A stretch of DNA of 64,000 nt from Chloroflexota bacterium (GTDB lineage Bacteria > Chloroflexota > Anaerolineae > Aggregatilineales > UBA2796), in contig JAJPHV010000076.1 in assembly GCA_021325095.1 (NCBI GenBank), positions 1 to 64,000 of the forward strand, written 5' to 3'. The notes beneath the pieces are model-generated. The model searched no databases. It saw only the letters and a program-made list of their open reading frames with translations, and had not been told where the DNA came from. The translations under genes were made by a program, and so were the position numbers. Shown piece by piece: positions 35,860-44,907 of this stretch. Position 1 is the stretch's first letter; each line of letters begins with the position of its first letter.

Positions 35860-36783
35860 TCACTCTCCCCTGGCCCGGTTCAGGAAGCGAATGTAGACGT
35901 TGCTGATGCAGATAATGATGATCAGCACGATGTATGCCAGAGCACTGGCCCGCCCCGTCGCCACCTGGCCCTGAAAGGCCAGCCGGTACAGGTTGATGGA
36001 AACCGTTTCCGTAGCGTCGCCCGGCCCGCCGCCGGTCAGGCCCATCATCAGGTCAAAGGCTTTGAGCGCTTCAATCGTGCGGAAGAGCACGGCGATCAGC
36101 AGCAGCGGCGCGACCTGTGGCAGGGTGATGCGCCGGAACTGGAACCACGAGCTGGCGCGGTCAATGGCCGCGGCCTCGTACAGGTAATCCGGGATCGCGC
36201 TCAACCCCGACAGGCACAGGAGCATGACGAACGGCGTCCACATCCACACATCCACGATGATCACCGCGATGAGTGCCGTATCCGGCCCGGCCAGCATGTC
36301 TGTCGCCAGCCGGGGATTGGTCGGATCGAGCAGGAAGTTGAAAATTCCGTAGCTAGGGTTGTAGATCAGTTTCCAGAACAACCCGACGACCACCGGCGAG
36401 AGCATCATTGGGATCAGAATCAGGGTCGTAATCAGGCCGCTGCCTCGGAACTTCTGGCGCAGCAGCAGGGCCAGACCAAAGCCCAATATGGTCTGGATGG
36501 CTACCGATACGAGCGCATACTTGCCCGTCGTCGCAAAATATCCCCAGAACTTATCGCTTTCCAGAATACGGGCATAGTTATCCAGCCCGATCCAGCGCGG
36601 CGCGCGGTTGGCGATGGCACTGTAGTTCGTAAAGCTCAAATACAGGCTGTAGAACAGCGGAAAGACATTCCACAGAATGAGGATGATCAGCGTGGGAATA
36701 ATGAACAGTTTGATCAGCGTGCCATCGCTCATGTGGCGGCGGCGCGCGTAGGATGTGGCTTGGGCCTGAGCAACAGCAGTCAT
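35860..36783 (-). CDS. sugar ABC transporter permease (MalF type)
   Basis: A 307-residue permease. The N-terminus LIKLFIIPTLIILILWNVFPLFYSLYLSF is typical, and the EAA loop is LYEAAAIDRASSWFQFRRITLPQVAPL. It is followed by MMGLTGGGPGDATETVSINLYRLAF, common in MalF/UgpA-type subunits. It sits between the binding protein and the MalG-type permease of the leftward operon, with a two-sided repeat just upstream of its start. Confidence 0.93.
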   Translation of the reverse strand: MTAVAQAQATSYARRRHMSDGTLIKLFIIPTLIILILWNVFPLFYSLYLSFTNYSAIANRAPRWIGLDNYARILESDKFWGYFATTGKYALVSVAIQTILGFGLALLLRQKFRGSGLITTLILIPMMLSPVVVGLFWKLIYNPSYGIFNFLLDPTNPRLATDMLAGPDTALIAVIIVDVWMWTPFVMLLCLSGLSAIPDYLYEAAAIDRASSWFQFRRITLPQVAPLLLIAVLFRTIEALKAFDLMMGLTGGGPGDATETVSINLYRLAFQGQVATGRASALAYIVLIIIICISNVYIRFLNRARGE

Positions 36784-36820
36784 TCAAGAGCCTTTCAACA
36801 AAATACACTTTATCAATAGA

Positions 36821-36900
36821 ACCTCACCCCTGACCCCTCTCCACAGGGTGGAGAGGGGTGGCCCGGTGTCCCCGCTCCGAATTCGGAGCGGGGGCGAGGT
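36821..36900. repeat. CCTCACCCC-family repeat, two-sided copy within the operon
   Basis: ACCTCACCCCTGACCCCTC, hairpin CTCTCCACaggGTGGAGAG, then a near-perfect second hairpin CCCGCTCCGAATTCGGAGCGGG and GCGAGGT. It lies between the binding-protein stop (36909, 8 bases away) and the permease start. Such a hairpin could stabilise the binding-protein mRNA or partly terminate, giving more binding protein than permease. Confidence 0.75.
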
Positions 36901-36908
36901 CAAACCCA

Positions 36909-38240
36909 CTACTTAATGTAACCGGCGTCTGTGAGGATAGTCGTCCATTCCTTTGCCACGCCGTCCAGCGCTTCCTTCGCCGTCCCCTTGCCGCCCACAA
37001 CGTAATTGCTGAGGGCAGCCTGAATGATGGGCAGCATCTGGCCGTATTCGGGGATATTGGTGAAGTCCTTGACAAAGGTCATCGTTTCGGCGAACGCGGC
37101 GTTGAAGGGCGCGATCTTGTTGAACTTGTCGGATTTCAGGACGTTGATGTTGCAGGTGTAGCCGCCCAGGTCGGCCCACTTGGCCTGCACGTCTTCCTGC
37201 GCAAACCATTTCAGGAATGCGAACGCGGCGTCCTGGCGTTCCTTGTCGATGTAGGCGTTGATGCTCATGCCCTGGCCGCCGAGCGCCGCGAACTGCTTGC
37301 CGTCCGGGCCTTTGGGCATCACGAAGTAGCCCGTTGTATCCGCGAACTTGTTGGTGGACTTGTTCGCCAGGGCCGGGAAGAAGGCGAAGTAGTTCATCGC
37401 CATGACGGCCTGACCGCTGGTGAAGGCGTCATTGGTTTCCTGGAAGAAGGCGTTGCTCAGGCCGGGGGCCGAGCAGCAATCATAGAGCTGCTTGTAGTAT
37501 TCCAGGGCTTTCACCGCCGCATCGGAGTTGGCAACACCCTCGACCTTGTAATCTTTGTCGTACCAATCCGCGCCATACGAGAAGAACACGTTCTGGAAGC
37601 CCATCGTGATGGCGTCGTAGTCCTTCTGCGTATAGATAGCGACCCCATAGAGGCCCTTATCCTTGCGCGTGAAGAACTGGGCGATGTCCATCAGTTCTTT
37701 CCAGGTCTTGGGCACAGCCAGATCGTAGCCGTACTTGGCCTTGAAAGCGGCCATTTCATCTTTGTTCTCAAACAAGTCCTTGCGATACGCCCAACCGTTG
37801 GCATCGCCTTCAGTCGGATAAGCATAGTACCTGCCGCTGCCCGCCGGGTACTCGCCATAGTATTGCAGGGTGGCCGGGGTCACGGTCTTATCGATGCCGT
37901 TGGACTTCATGAAATCCGTCAGTTCGACGTAGTGGCCCTGGGTTGCGCCCTGGCCGAGCCACTGGCTGTCGCCGATGACCAGGTCCCAGGCCGTGCCTTT
38001 GGCGGCCCACTCGGCTGTCACGCGGTTGCCAAACGTGCCCCAGGGTTCCTGGATCACGGTGACTTTGATGCCCGTCTTGGCTTCATAATCCTTCACGAGC
38101 GTTTGAAGGAAATCGGCGGGCGCCCACTGTGCCCAGATGATCTTGAGTTCGGTAACGGCGGCCTGCGCAGGCCTGACGGCCAGGCCAGAGGCCAGCACCA
38201 GCGCGCACAGCACCACGAGAATGAACGTTTTCTTGAGCAT
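36909..38240 (-). CDS. extracellular sugar-binding protein of ABC transporter (family 1)
   Basis: A 443-residue exported protein. Signal peptide MLKKTFILVVLCALVLASGLAVRPAQA is followed by VTELKIIWAQWAPADFLQTLV. Typical family-1 blocks include GTAWDLVIGDSQWLGQGATQG, AWAYPTEGDANGWAYRKDLFEN-like hinge sequences, and FKAKYGYDLAVPKTWKELMDIAQFF. It has no lipobox; it would be a periplasmic or tethered receptor. It is the first structural gene downstream of the ROK regulator and opens the leftward operon. The ribosome-binding site is AAGGGAGG. Substrate unknown. Confidence 0.93.
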   Translation of the reverse strand: MLKKTFILVVLCALVLASGLAVRPAQAAVTELKIIWAQWAPADFLQTLVKDYEAKTGIKVTVIQEPWGTFGNRVTAEWAAKGTAWDLVIGDSQWLGQGATQGHYVELTDFMKSNGIDKTVTPATLQYYGEYPAGSGRYYAYPTEGDANGWAYRKDLFENKDEMAAFKAKYGYDLAVPKTWKELMDIAQFFTRKDKGLYGVAIYTQKDYDAITMGFQNVFFSYGADWYDKDYKVEGVANSDAAVKALEYYKQLYDCCSAPGLSNAFFQETNDAFTSGQAVMAMNYFAFFPALANKSTNKFADTTGYFVMPKGPDGKQFAALGGQGMSINAYIDKERQDAAFAFLKWFAQEDVQAKWADLGGYTCNINVLKSDKFNKIAPFNAAFAETMTFVKDFTNIPEYGQMLPIIQAALSNYVVGGKGTAKEALDGVAKEWTTILTDAGYIK

Positions 38241-38348
38241 ACAAAAAGCCTCCCTTGAAGATTATTTGAGTGATTTGTCCGGGTGATTCACACGGCGAAT
38301 GAACTTCGATAGGCTGTACTCCTTTCGTCTGCTGGCTGCCGCAACGAT

Positions 38349-39617
38349 CTACACCATGGGCTGGTTCAGCAGCAGTGCCCCGCGTCCTCCTGGCTGGCCG
38401 CTGCTGCCCGGTTGAGACAGGATGGTTTGGTAGACCAGTGCCACGCCGCCCATCGTGCAAGCCTGAGAACCCTGTTCCGCCGCAACCACCCTGACGGCTG
38501 CCGCGTCCCATTCGAGTGCACGTTCATGCAACTCACGCCGGATAGTTGGCAGGAGAAAATCGCTGGCGGCGCTGAGTGTGCCACCGAACACCACAAGGTC
38601 CGGATTCAATGCATTCACCAGCGACGCAATGCCCACACCCAGTTCTCGACCGACGTTTCCAAGTGCAGTCTGCGCCACCGGATCGCCGTTCCGGGCGGCT
38701 TCGATCACGCCTTCAAGGGTGAGATTGCCGGGCTGCAACAGAGTGGGCTGACCCTGACTGATCGCCTTCCGCACATGTCGCTCTACAGCGGCGGTGCTGA
38801 CTTCGGTTTCCCAACAGCCGCGATTGCCGCATTTGCAAAGCGCTCCATCGGGATACAAGGTCATGTGGCCGAATTCTCCGGCGAGCCCGGACGCACCGCG
38901 CATCAACTGTCCGCCGCGCACTATCGCCCCACCCAGGCCCACGCCAGCGCTGATATACAGCACGTCCCCGTGATCCTGTGCCGCACCGAAAAAGTATTCG
39001 CCGAGCGCAGCCATGTTCGCCTCGTTATCCACAAAGATAGGCGCGTCCGGGAAAGCATCCTGCAAGAGCGCGCAAAGCGGCACCTCACGCCAGCCCAGGT
39101 TCGGCGCGAACAGCAGTGTGCCGTCAGATTGTTTCACCAGACCGGGAACACCGATAGCAATACCAAGCAACCTCTGACCGGGCATGGCTTGCTGTCCCTG
39201 CTGTATAGTGTTCCTGATGAGTTGTAGCAACTGGTCGAGAACCGTCTGTTGTGGAGCACCGGGAACGGTGTGCTCCCGACTCGCCCAAAGGCGATTGGCC
39301 GTGAAGTCGGTACAAAGCGCGCCAATATAGCCAACGCCGATCTCCATGCTGACGACGTAGCCAGCCTGCGGGTTGACGGTCAGCTGGACGGAGGGCCGGC
39401 CCACGCCGGTGGACACCACGCCAATCTCGTGGACAAACCGGCGTTCGATCAGTTCGTTGACCAGACTGGACACAGTGGACTTGTTCAGCCCGGTCATCGC
39501 GGCCAAAGCGGCCCGCGATACTGGCGCATGTGCGTGCAAACGTTTCATGATGAGTGAAAGATTTATTTCCCGGACAAGCGCCTGATCGCCCGTCCGAAAT
39601 GGTGTACGCTCGACCAT
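38349..39617 (-). CDS. ROK-family transcriptional regulator (NagC/XylR type)
   Basis: A 422-residue protein. An N-terminal winged HTH at about 10-75 (LIMKRLHAHAPVSRAALAAMTGLNKSTVSSLVNELIERR) precedes the ROK sugar-kinase-like domain. The domain contains the zinc-binding signature CKCGNRGCWETEV, the nucleotide-type loops GVGLGGAIVRGGQLMRG and GEFGHMTLYPDG, and the ligand motif VFGGTLSAASDF. It is divergent from the Tm-1-like gene across a 182-base gap holding a perfect palindrome, and upstream of the leftward operon in the same direction. It is therefore the likely repressor of both arms, released by the sugar or an intermediate. Confidence 0.93.
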   Translation of the reverse strand: MVERTPFRTGDQALVREINLSLIMKRLHAHAPVSRAALAAMTGLNKSTVSSLVNELIERRFVHEIGVVSTGVGRPSVQLTVNPQAGYVVSMEIGVGYIGALCTDFTANRLWASREHTVPGAPQQTVLDQLLQLIRNTIQQGQQAMPGQRLLGIAIGVPGLVKQSDGTLLFAPNLGWREVPLCALLQDAFPDAPIFVDNEANMAALGEYFFGAAQDHGDVLYISAGVGLGGAIVRGGQLMRGASGLAGEFGHMTLYPDGALCKCGNRGCWETEVSTAAVERHVRKAISQGQPTLLQPGNLTLEGVIEAARNGDPVAQTALGNVGRELGVGIASLVNALNPDLVVFGGTLSAASDFLLPTIRRELHERALEWDAAAVRVVAAEQGSQACTMGGVALVYQTILSQPGSSGQPGGRGALLLNQPMV

Positions 39618-39694
39618 CAGGCTGTCTGATCCTTGACGATACTAATTCCTAAAGCCAAAATTACTATTTCAGTCTGTGTGATAAACACTCACTG

Positions 39695-39713
39695 GTTGGT
39701 TGGAGCAACCAAC
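39695..39713. promoter_or_regulatory. candidate ROK operator palindrome
   Basis: GTTGGTTG-GAG-CAACCAAC is an 8-bp perfect inverted repeat with a 3-nt centre, in the divergent region between the ROK regulator (start 39617) and the Tm-1-like gene (start 39800). Good position for autoregulation and control of the right arm. No binding data. Confidence 0.55.
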
Positions 39714-39799
39714 AAAAGTTCCATCCAGTATAGGGCGGCACGCAGTACCTGTCAAGCGCAGTCAATAAACTAATGCATCCATCTACTTTGGAGAAAATT

Positions 39800-41029
39800 A
39801 TGCCTGTTGTCGCTTTGCTCGGCACACTGGATACCAAAGGACTGGAATACGATTACGTGCGCTCCCATGTGCAAGCGGAGGGATGTGAGGCCATCCTGGT
39901 CGATGCGGGGGTTCGCGGTGAACCGCTCATTAAGCCGGACGTGACGCGCGACGCGGTAGCCAAAGCAGCAGGCACGGAAGTCGCCGCATTGGCGGCGGCG
40001 GGGGATCGCAACGCCGCCATCGAGGCGATGGCCCGAGGCGCGACGGCCATCGTGCTGGATTTATACAGGCAGGGGCGGCTGCACGGTATTCTGGGCCTGG
40101 GCGGGGCGGGTGGATCGGTGCTGGCGACCCGCGCCATGCAAGCCTTACCCGTCGGCGTGCCGAAGCTGATGGTCTCCACACTGGCGGCTGGCGATACACG
40201 CCCCTATGTCGGGCAGGTGGACATCACGATGATGTACTCTGTTGTGGATATTTCCGGCATCAACCGCATTTCCGAGCGCATCCTGTCTAACGCAGCAGCG
40301 GCTATTGCGGGTATGGCGCGAGCCTATGCAGCGTTCCAACCGTCGGGGGCTTCCAGACCACTCATCGGCGCGACCATGTTCGGCGTCACAACGCCTTGCG
40401 TCACCGAAGCGCGCCAGACGCTCGAAGCGCGAGGCTACGAGGTGATCGTCTTCCACGCCACCGGGACAGGCGGTAAGTCGCTCGAAAACCTGATCAGTGC
40501 CGGGTTCTTTGCGGGGGTGCTGGACGTGACGACTACCGAGTTGGCTGACGAACTGGTGGGCGGCGTCCTGAGCGCCGGGCCGGATCGCCTGGAAGCAGCA
40601 GGACGGTTGGGTATTCCGCAGGTAGTGTCACTCGGCGCACTGGATATGGTCAACTTTGGCCCCGCCGACAGCGTGCCGGACAAATTCAAGGGGCGGCGCT
40701 TCCACCAGCACAACGCAACGGTCACGCTGATGCGCACTACACCGGAAGAATGCGCCGAACTGGGGCGGATCATCGCCCGAAAGTTGAACCAGGCGAAGGG
40801 ACCAGTCAGCGTTTTTATTCCTTTGAAGGGCATCTCCATGATCGCTGTCGAGGGCAAATCATTCCACGATCCGGCAGCGGATCGGGCACTTATCAACAAT
40901 CTCAAGGCGGGACTGCGCGAAGGGATTGAAGTGATCGAAATGGACATGGACATCAATGATCCGCGCTTCGCGCAAGCGATGGCGGCGCGGCTGGACGAAT
41001 ACGTGCGGGCCGCTCAACCACAAGGATGA
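39800..41029 (+). CDS. Tm-1-like ATP-binding domain protein (UPF0261), copy 1
   Basis: A 409-residue protein of the Tm-1-like/UPF0261 family. Start [22 protein letters not shown] is chosen at 39800, with GGAG about 7 bases upstream. Characteristic blocks are [59 protein letters not shown] and [23 protein letters not shown]. The plant homologue is the tomato Tm-1 virus inhibitor, where this domain is joined to a TIM-barrel domain; here the TIM-barrel part is a separate gene 10 bp downstream. Bacterial function unproven. Paralogue at 43679. Confidence 0.9.
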   Translation: MPVVALLGTLDTKGLEYDYVRSHVQAEGCEAILVDAGVRGEPLIKPDVTRDAVAKAAGTEVAALAAAGDRNAAIEAMARGATAIVLDLYRQGRLHGILGLGGAGGSVLATRAMQALPVGVPKLMVSTLAAGDTRPYVGQVDITMMYSVVDISGINRISERILSNAAAAIAGMARAYAAFQPSGASRPLIGATMFGVTTPCVTEARQTLEARGYEVIVFHATGTGGKSLENLISAGFFAGVLDVTTTELADELVGGVLSAGPDRLEAAGRLGIPQVVSLGALDMVNFGPADSVPDKFKGRRFHQHNATVTLMRTTPEECAELGRIIARKLNQAKGPVSVFIPLKGISMIAVEGKSFHDPAADRALINNLKAGLREGIEVIEMDMDINDPRFAQAMAARLDEYVRAAQPQG

Positions 41030-41039
41030 AGAACAAAAT

Positions 41040-41876
41040 ATGATTAAACGCTCAGAAATCCTCGAAAGATTGCGAAACACCGTCAAGAATGGCGGGGTGA
41101 TCGTCGGCGCGGGCGCAGGCACAGGGTTGTCCGCCAAGTGCGCCGAGGCGGGCGGGATCGATCTGATCATTATCTACAACTCCGGGCGCTACCGGATGGC
41201 CGGGCGTGGCTCGTTGGCGGGGATGATGCCCTATGGCGACGCCAACGCGATCACGGTGGAGATGGCAAGCGAGGTGCTGCCCATCGTCAAAAATACGCCA
41301 GTGCTGGCGGGAGTCTGTGGAACCGATCCATTTCGGATGATGCCGTACTTCCTCAAACAGATCAAAGAGATGGGCTTCTCCGGCGTGCAGAACTTCCCGA
41401 CAGTGGGGCTGATCGACGGCACGTTTCGTCAGGGCCTTGAGGAAACGGGCATGGGCTACGGGTTGGAAGTGGACATGATTCGCACGGCACATGAGTTGGA
41501 TTTGCTCACCACACCCTACGTGTTTAATCCAGATGAAGCCAGGGCAATGACCGGGGCCGGGGCGGACATCATCGTCGCGCATATGGGGCTGACGACGAAG
41601 GGAGCGATTGGCGCAAAAACGTCACTGACCCTCGACCAATGTGTGGAGCGCATCCAGGCCATTCATGATGCGGCGATGTCGGTTAACCCGGAGGTGATGG
41701 TCATTTGTCACGGCGGGCCGATTGCCGAGCCGGACGACGCCGAATACGTCTTGGCGCGGACGAAAGGCATTGTCGGCTTCTATGGCGCATCCAGCATGGA
41801 GCGCTTGCCTACTGAGCAGGCAATTACCGAAAACGCCAAACGCTTTAAGCAAATCCGGTTGGGGCAGCCGGGTTGA
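41040..41876 (+). CDS. phosphoenolpyruvate-hydrolase family TIM-barrel protein
   Basis: A 278-residue TIM barrel ([20 protein letters not shown]) with AAGGATG upstream. Family blocks are [75 protein letters not shown] and [17 protein letters not shown]. This is the partner that is fused C-terminally to Tm-1-like domains in plants and fungi. Despite the annotation name, PEP hydrolase activity is not securely established for this branch. It starts 10 bp after the Tm-1-like gene. A repeat begins at its stop codon. Confidence 0.88.
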   Translation: MIKRSEILERLRNTVKNGGVIVGAGAGTGLSAKCAEAGGIDLIIIYNSGRYRMAGRGSLAGMMPYGDANAITVEMASEVLPIVKNTPVLAGVCGTDPFRMMPYFLKQIKEMGFSGVQNFPTVGLIDGTFRQGLEETGMGYGLEVDMIRTAHELDLLTTPYVFNPDEARAMTGAGADIIVAHMGLTTKGAIGAKTSLTLDQCVERIQAIHDAAMSVNPEVMVICHGGPIAEPDDAEYVLARTKGIVGFYGASSMERLPTEQAITENAKRFKQIRLGQPG

Positions 41877-41933
41877 CCTCACCCCCAACCCCTCTCCGCA
41901 GGCAGAGAGGGGCGCAATCCAAAGGGTGAGGCC
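41876..41933 (+). repeat. CCTCACCCC-family repeat abutting a stop codon
   Basis: ACCTCACCCCCAACCCCTCTC, hairpin CTCTCCgcagGCAGAGAG, then AAAGGGTGAGGC. The first base is the last base of the PEP-hydrolase-family stop codon TGA. Confidence 0.75.
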
Positions 41934-41956
41934 ATGCAGGTGAGTTAGAGACATTG

Positions 41957-42685
41957 ATGGCGCAGAGATTTCTGGCAGGTTTGCTGACCCTGATCGCCCT
42001 GTTCACGCTGGCGATCACGCTGACGCGGGCTGTCGGTCAGGGCCAGATGCCACATGCCGAAGGCATTTTCACGATGCCGGATGGCACGGTCTGTCCCCGG
42101 TTGTGCCTGTTCGGCGTGATGCCGGGCATAACCACTGCGGCGCAGGCGGCGGCTCTCCTGCGGGCACACCCGCTGATCCGCGATTTCGACCTGATCAGCA
42201 CGCAGCCGTTTCGCATCGAAGGCCACAACGACTGGATCATGATGATCAGCTTCAACGTGACGCCTGACGGGACCGTGGACGAGATTACGCTGGCGCGCTA
42301 CATCCGGTACGGGCAAATTGAAGGCGACAGGCTCATTCCACTGCCTGATCCCGGTGTGCTGGGCGATGCCCTGAACCGCTTTGGCAGCCCCGACTTCGTA
42401 CAGCTTACACAGGGGGGCGACCCGTCCCTGATCTTCGCCAATGCAGGCGTCATCACCAATCTGGTGCGCACGCGCGGTGTTGCAGGCCGTATCGTGCTGA
42501 ACCAACCGCTCAGTCGGTTGACCCTCTTCCGCCGTGAAAAGTGTACGGACAGCGCCTTCGACTATTCTTTCCTACGCTGGTTGGGCGCGGCGCAGCTTCG
42601 CCGCTACAGCTTCTCGCACAGTGTTACCCGTGCGGTGCGTCGCATGAATTCAGCGGGCGCAACCTTCGCCCCCTGCCGGAGTTGA
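41957..42685 (+). CDS. exported hypothetical protein
   Basis: About 242 residues with a signal or anchor (MAQRFLAGLLTLIALFTLAITLTRAVGQ) followed by CPRLCLFGVMPGITTAAQAAALLRAHP. The CPRLC pair and the G-x-T-x-x-x-A-x-x-L-L pattern resemble a group of short exported proteins often repeated in Anaerolineae-type genomes, which I cannot name. C-terminal Cys (KCTDSAFDYSF). No enzymatic motif. It lies inside the rightward catabolic arm between two isomerase-like genes, so co-expression is likely. Its spacing on both sides (80-85 bp) is looser than that of the enzymes. Confidence 0.65.
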   Translation: MAQRFLAGLLTLIALFTLAITLTRAVGQGQMPHAEGIFTMPDGTVCPRLCLFGVMPGITTAAQAAALLRAHPLIRDFDLISTQPFRIEGHNDWIMMISFNVTPDGTVDEITLARYIRYGQIEGDRLIPLPDPGVLGDALNRFGSPDFVQLTQGGDPSLIFANAGVITNLVRTRGVAGRIVLNQPLSRLTLFRREKCTDSAFDYSFLRWLGAAQLRRYSFSHSVTRAVRRMNSAGATFAPCRS

Positions 42686-42770
42686 ACTGCGCTTGACATT
42701 GCCCCGGCCTGTTGTACCATCAACGCAGCAGTCAAGTTATTACCCTTCATTTTAGAAAGGAAACCTTACT

Positions 42771-43655
42771 ATGAGAGTCGTTATGCACAACTGGATGCGC
42801 CCGGAACCCATCGAGCACACCATCAAGCGGCTGGCTTCGCTGGGCTACGATGGCATTCAGATCATGGGTGAGCCGCGCAAATATGATACGAAGGAGGTGC
42901 GGAAGCTGCTCAAACAGCACAAATTGGAGTGTTGGGGCAGCGTCACGATCATGGTCAAGGGCCGCGACCTGATCCATGCCGATCCGTACTTCCGCGAGAT
43001 GTCACAGCAGTACGTCATGGAATGCATTGACATGGTGAATGCCCTGGGCGGCAACATCATCACCATCGTGCCGAGCGAGGTCGGCAAGGTGGTGGCGATG
43101 GCCGATCCCGACACGGAATGGGCCTGGGCCGTCGAGAGCCTGAAGCGGATTGCCGACCACGCCCGCAAGAAGAAAGTCCGGATCGGCCTGGAACCGCTCA
43201 ACCGCTTCGAGACGAACTTCCTGAACCGCCACGACCAGGCGCTGCGGCTGGCGGCGGACGTGGGCGAGGACGTGGGCGTGTGCCTGGATGCTTTCCACAT
43301 CAACATCGAAGAGGCCGATCCGTTCAAGGCGATCCTCAATACGGGCAGCAAACTGGTTGACTTCCACGTTGCGGACAATAATCGGCGTGCACCGGGCGAA
43401 GGAACTTATGACTGGAAAAAGGTGATCAGCACGCTCAAAAAGGCCGGGTATGACGGCGCGCTGACCGTCGAGTTCGTGGTACCCTTTGACCGTTCGCCGC
43501 TGCGCGAATCGGCGCAAGACAGCGCTTCCGGCACGTCAGCCAGCGACGCCGAATTGAAGTTCATCCGCGATCATGGCAGTGACCTGATGAGCGATGCACT
43601 GTACACGCGGCATTGCGAGCGCACCATCAAGCATCTGCGCGCCAACGGGGCCTGA
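42771..43655 (+). CDS. sugar phosphate isomerase/epimerase family protein (TIM barrel)
   Basis: A 294-residue TIM barrel with AAAGGAAA upstream of the ATG. Metal ligands are predicted in GLEPLNRFETNFLN (E), CLDAFHINIEEADPF (D, H), DFHVADNNRRAPGEGTYDW (H) and LTVEFVVPFDRSP (E). The signature is the D-tagatose 3-epimerase-like one also seen at 31644. The long C-terminal segment with SAQDSASGTSASDAEL may be a loop. It precedes the second Tm-1-like gene by 23 bp, which implies a shared pathway with it. Confidence 0.9.
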   Translation: MRVVMHNWMRPEPIEHTIKRLASLGYDGIQIMGEPRKYDTKEVRKLLKQHKLECWGSVTIMVKGRDLIHADPYFREMSQQYVMECIDMVNALGGNIITIVPSEVGKVVAMADPDTEWAWAVESLKRIADHARKKKVRIGLEPLNRFETNFLNRHDQALRLAADVGEDVGVCLDAFHINIEEADPFKAILNTGSKLVDFHVADNNRRAPGEGTYDWKKVISTLKKAGYDGALTVEFVVPFDRSPLRESAQDSASGTSASDAELKFIRDHGSDLMSDALYTRHCERTIKHLRANGA

Positions 43656-43678
43656 GTCCAGCCATCGCAGGCTGCGCT

Positions 43679-44902
43679 ATGGCAACCATTCTGCTGATCG
43701 GTACGCTGGACACCAAAGGGCCAGAAACCGCTTATCTCCGGGATCGCATCCACGATCTCGGAGGCCAGACGCTCGTCCTCGATTCCGGCATTCTGGGGGA
43801 GGCCACCGGGATCGAGGCAGACTTCAACCGGCGCGAAGTGGCAATCGCGGCGGGCGCAACGATTGACGCTCTGCGTAATGCCGGGACACGCGGTAAGGCC
43901 ATCGAAGAGATGTTGAAGGGCGTGCGCAAGATCACGCTCGCCCTGTTTGCTGCGCACAAGATTCATGGCGTTGCCTCGCTGGGCGGCGCGGAAGGGGCAG
44001 TGCTGGCGGCGTCAGCGATGAAAGTGCTGCCGATGGGCTTTCCCAAGCTGATCGTCTCGCCCATCGCCTCCGGTCATCGCAAGTTCGGGCCGCTGGTCGG
44101 CACGCGCGATACGCTGGTGATGCATTCCATCGTGGACATTCTCGGCCTGAACCCGATCAGCCGCATGGTCTACGACAACGCGGCTGCGGCCATCCTGGGC
44201 ATGGCCGAGCAGTACGCCCGGCGTGGCCCGGCGGAGCGCACTCGCAAGGCTATCGCGGCCACCATGCTCGGCAACACCACCAAACCCCTGATCCACATGC
44301 GCCCCAAGATCGAGGAGCAGGGCTTCGACTTCGTGATCTTCCACGCCAACGGGGTAGGTGGCCCGGCGATGGAAGAACTGATCGCGCAGGGCTACTTTGA
44401 TGGCGTCCTCGACTACACCCTGAGCGAAGTGGCCGGGTACGTGGCGGGCGGCTTCCATAACGGCGGCCCGGCCCGGCTGGATGCGGCGGCCCAGGCGGGC
44501 ATTCCACAGGTCGTCGTGGCGGGCTGCCTGGATTTTGTGGTGTTCGGCCACAAAGATGAAGTGCCGGAAGCCTATCACGGGCGACCCACCTACTATCACA
44601 ACCCGGAATTTACTCTGGTGCGCCTGACCAGGGACGAGCAACTGGCGGCGGCCCGCTTCCTGGTCGAGAAGTTGAATCGGGCGCGCGGGCCAGTCTCGAT
44701 GATCGTGCCGCTCGACGGCGGCTCGGTGATGGACAGGCCAGGCGGCGAATTCTGGGAGCCGGAAACGAATCGCCTGGTGCGGGAAACGATCCAGCAGGGG
44801 TTGAATCCGAACGTCCGTTATCAGGAGTTTGAAGGCCACATCAACGACGACTCGTTTGCGGATGCGGTCTATGAAGAAGTCTTGCGGGTAATCAAAGGAT
44901 AG
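43679..44902 (+). CDS. Tm-1-like ATP-binding domain protein (UPF0261), copy 2
   Basis: A 407-residue paralogue of the 39800 gene: ATILLIGTLDTKGPETAYLRDRI, GVASLGGAEGAVLAASAMKVLPMGFPKLIVSPIASG, DTLVMHSIVDILGLNPIS, and VIFHANGVGGPAMEELIAQGYFDGVLD. It does not have a TIM-barrel partner directly next to it; instead a creatininase-family gene follows after 5 bp. Both copies keep the motifs, so they probably act on different substrates or as a heteromer rather than one being a decaying duplicate. Confidence 0.9.
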   Translation: MATILLIGTLDTKGPETAYLRDRIHDLGGQTLVLDSGILGEATGIEADFNRREVAIAAGATIDALRNAGTRGKAIEEMLKGVRKITLALFAAHKIHGVASLGGAEGAVLAASAMKVLPMGFPKLIVSPIASGHRKFGPLVGTRDTLVMHSIVDILGLNPISRMVYDNAAAAILGMAEQYARRGPAERTRKAIAATMLGNTTKPLIHMRPKIEEQGFDFVIFHANGVGGPAMEELIAQGYFDGVLDYTLSEVAGYVAGGFHNGGPARLDAAAQAGIPQVVVAGCLDFVVFGHKDEVPEAYHGRPTYYHNPEFTLVRLTRDEQLAAARFLVEKLNRARGPVSMIVPLDGGSVMDRPGGEFWEPETNRLVRETIQQGLNPNVRYQEFEGHINDDSFADAVYEEVLRVIKG

Positions 44903-44907
44903 AACCT

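Noticed and set aside
36858-38258. 466-residue open frame opposite the sugar-binding protein at 36909
   Set aside because: Antisense shadow of a gene with signal peptide and family-1 binding-protein motifs. No motif of its own.
40956-41039. Earlier start for the PEP-hydrolase-family protein
   Set aside because: The extra residues overlap the preceding Tm-1-like gene; the ATG at 41040 has a ribosome-binding site and matches the family N-terminus.
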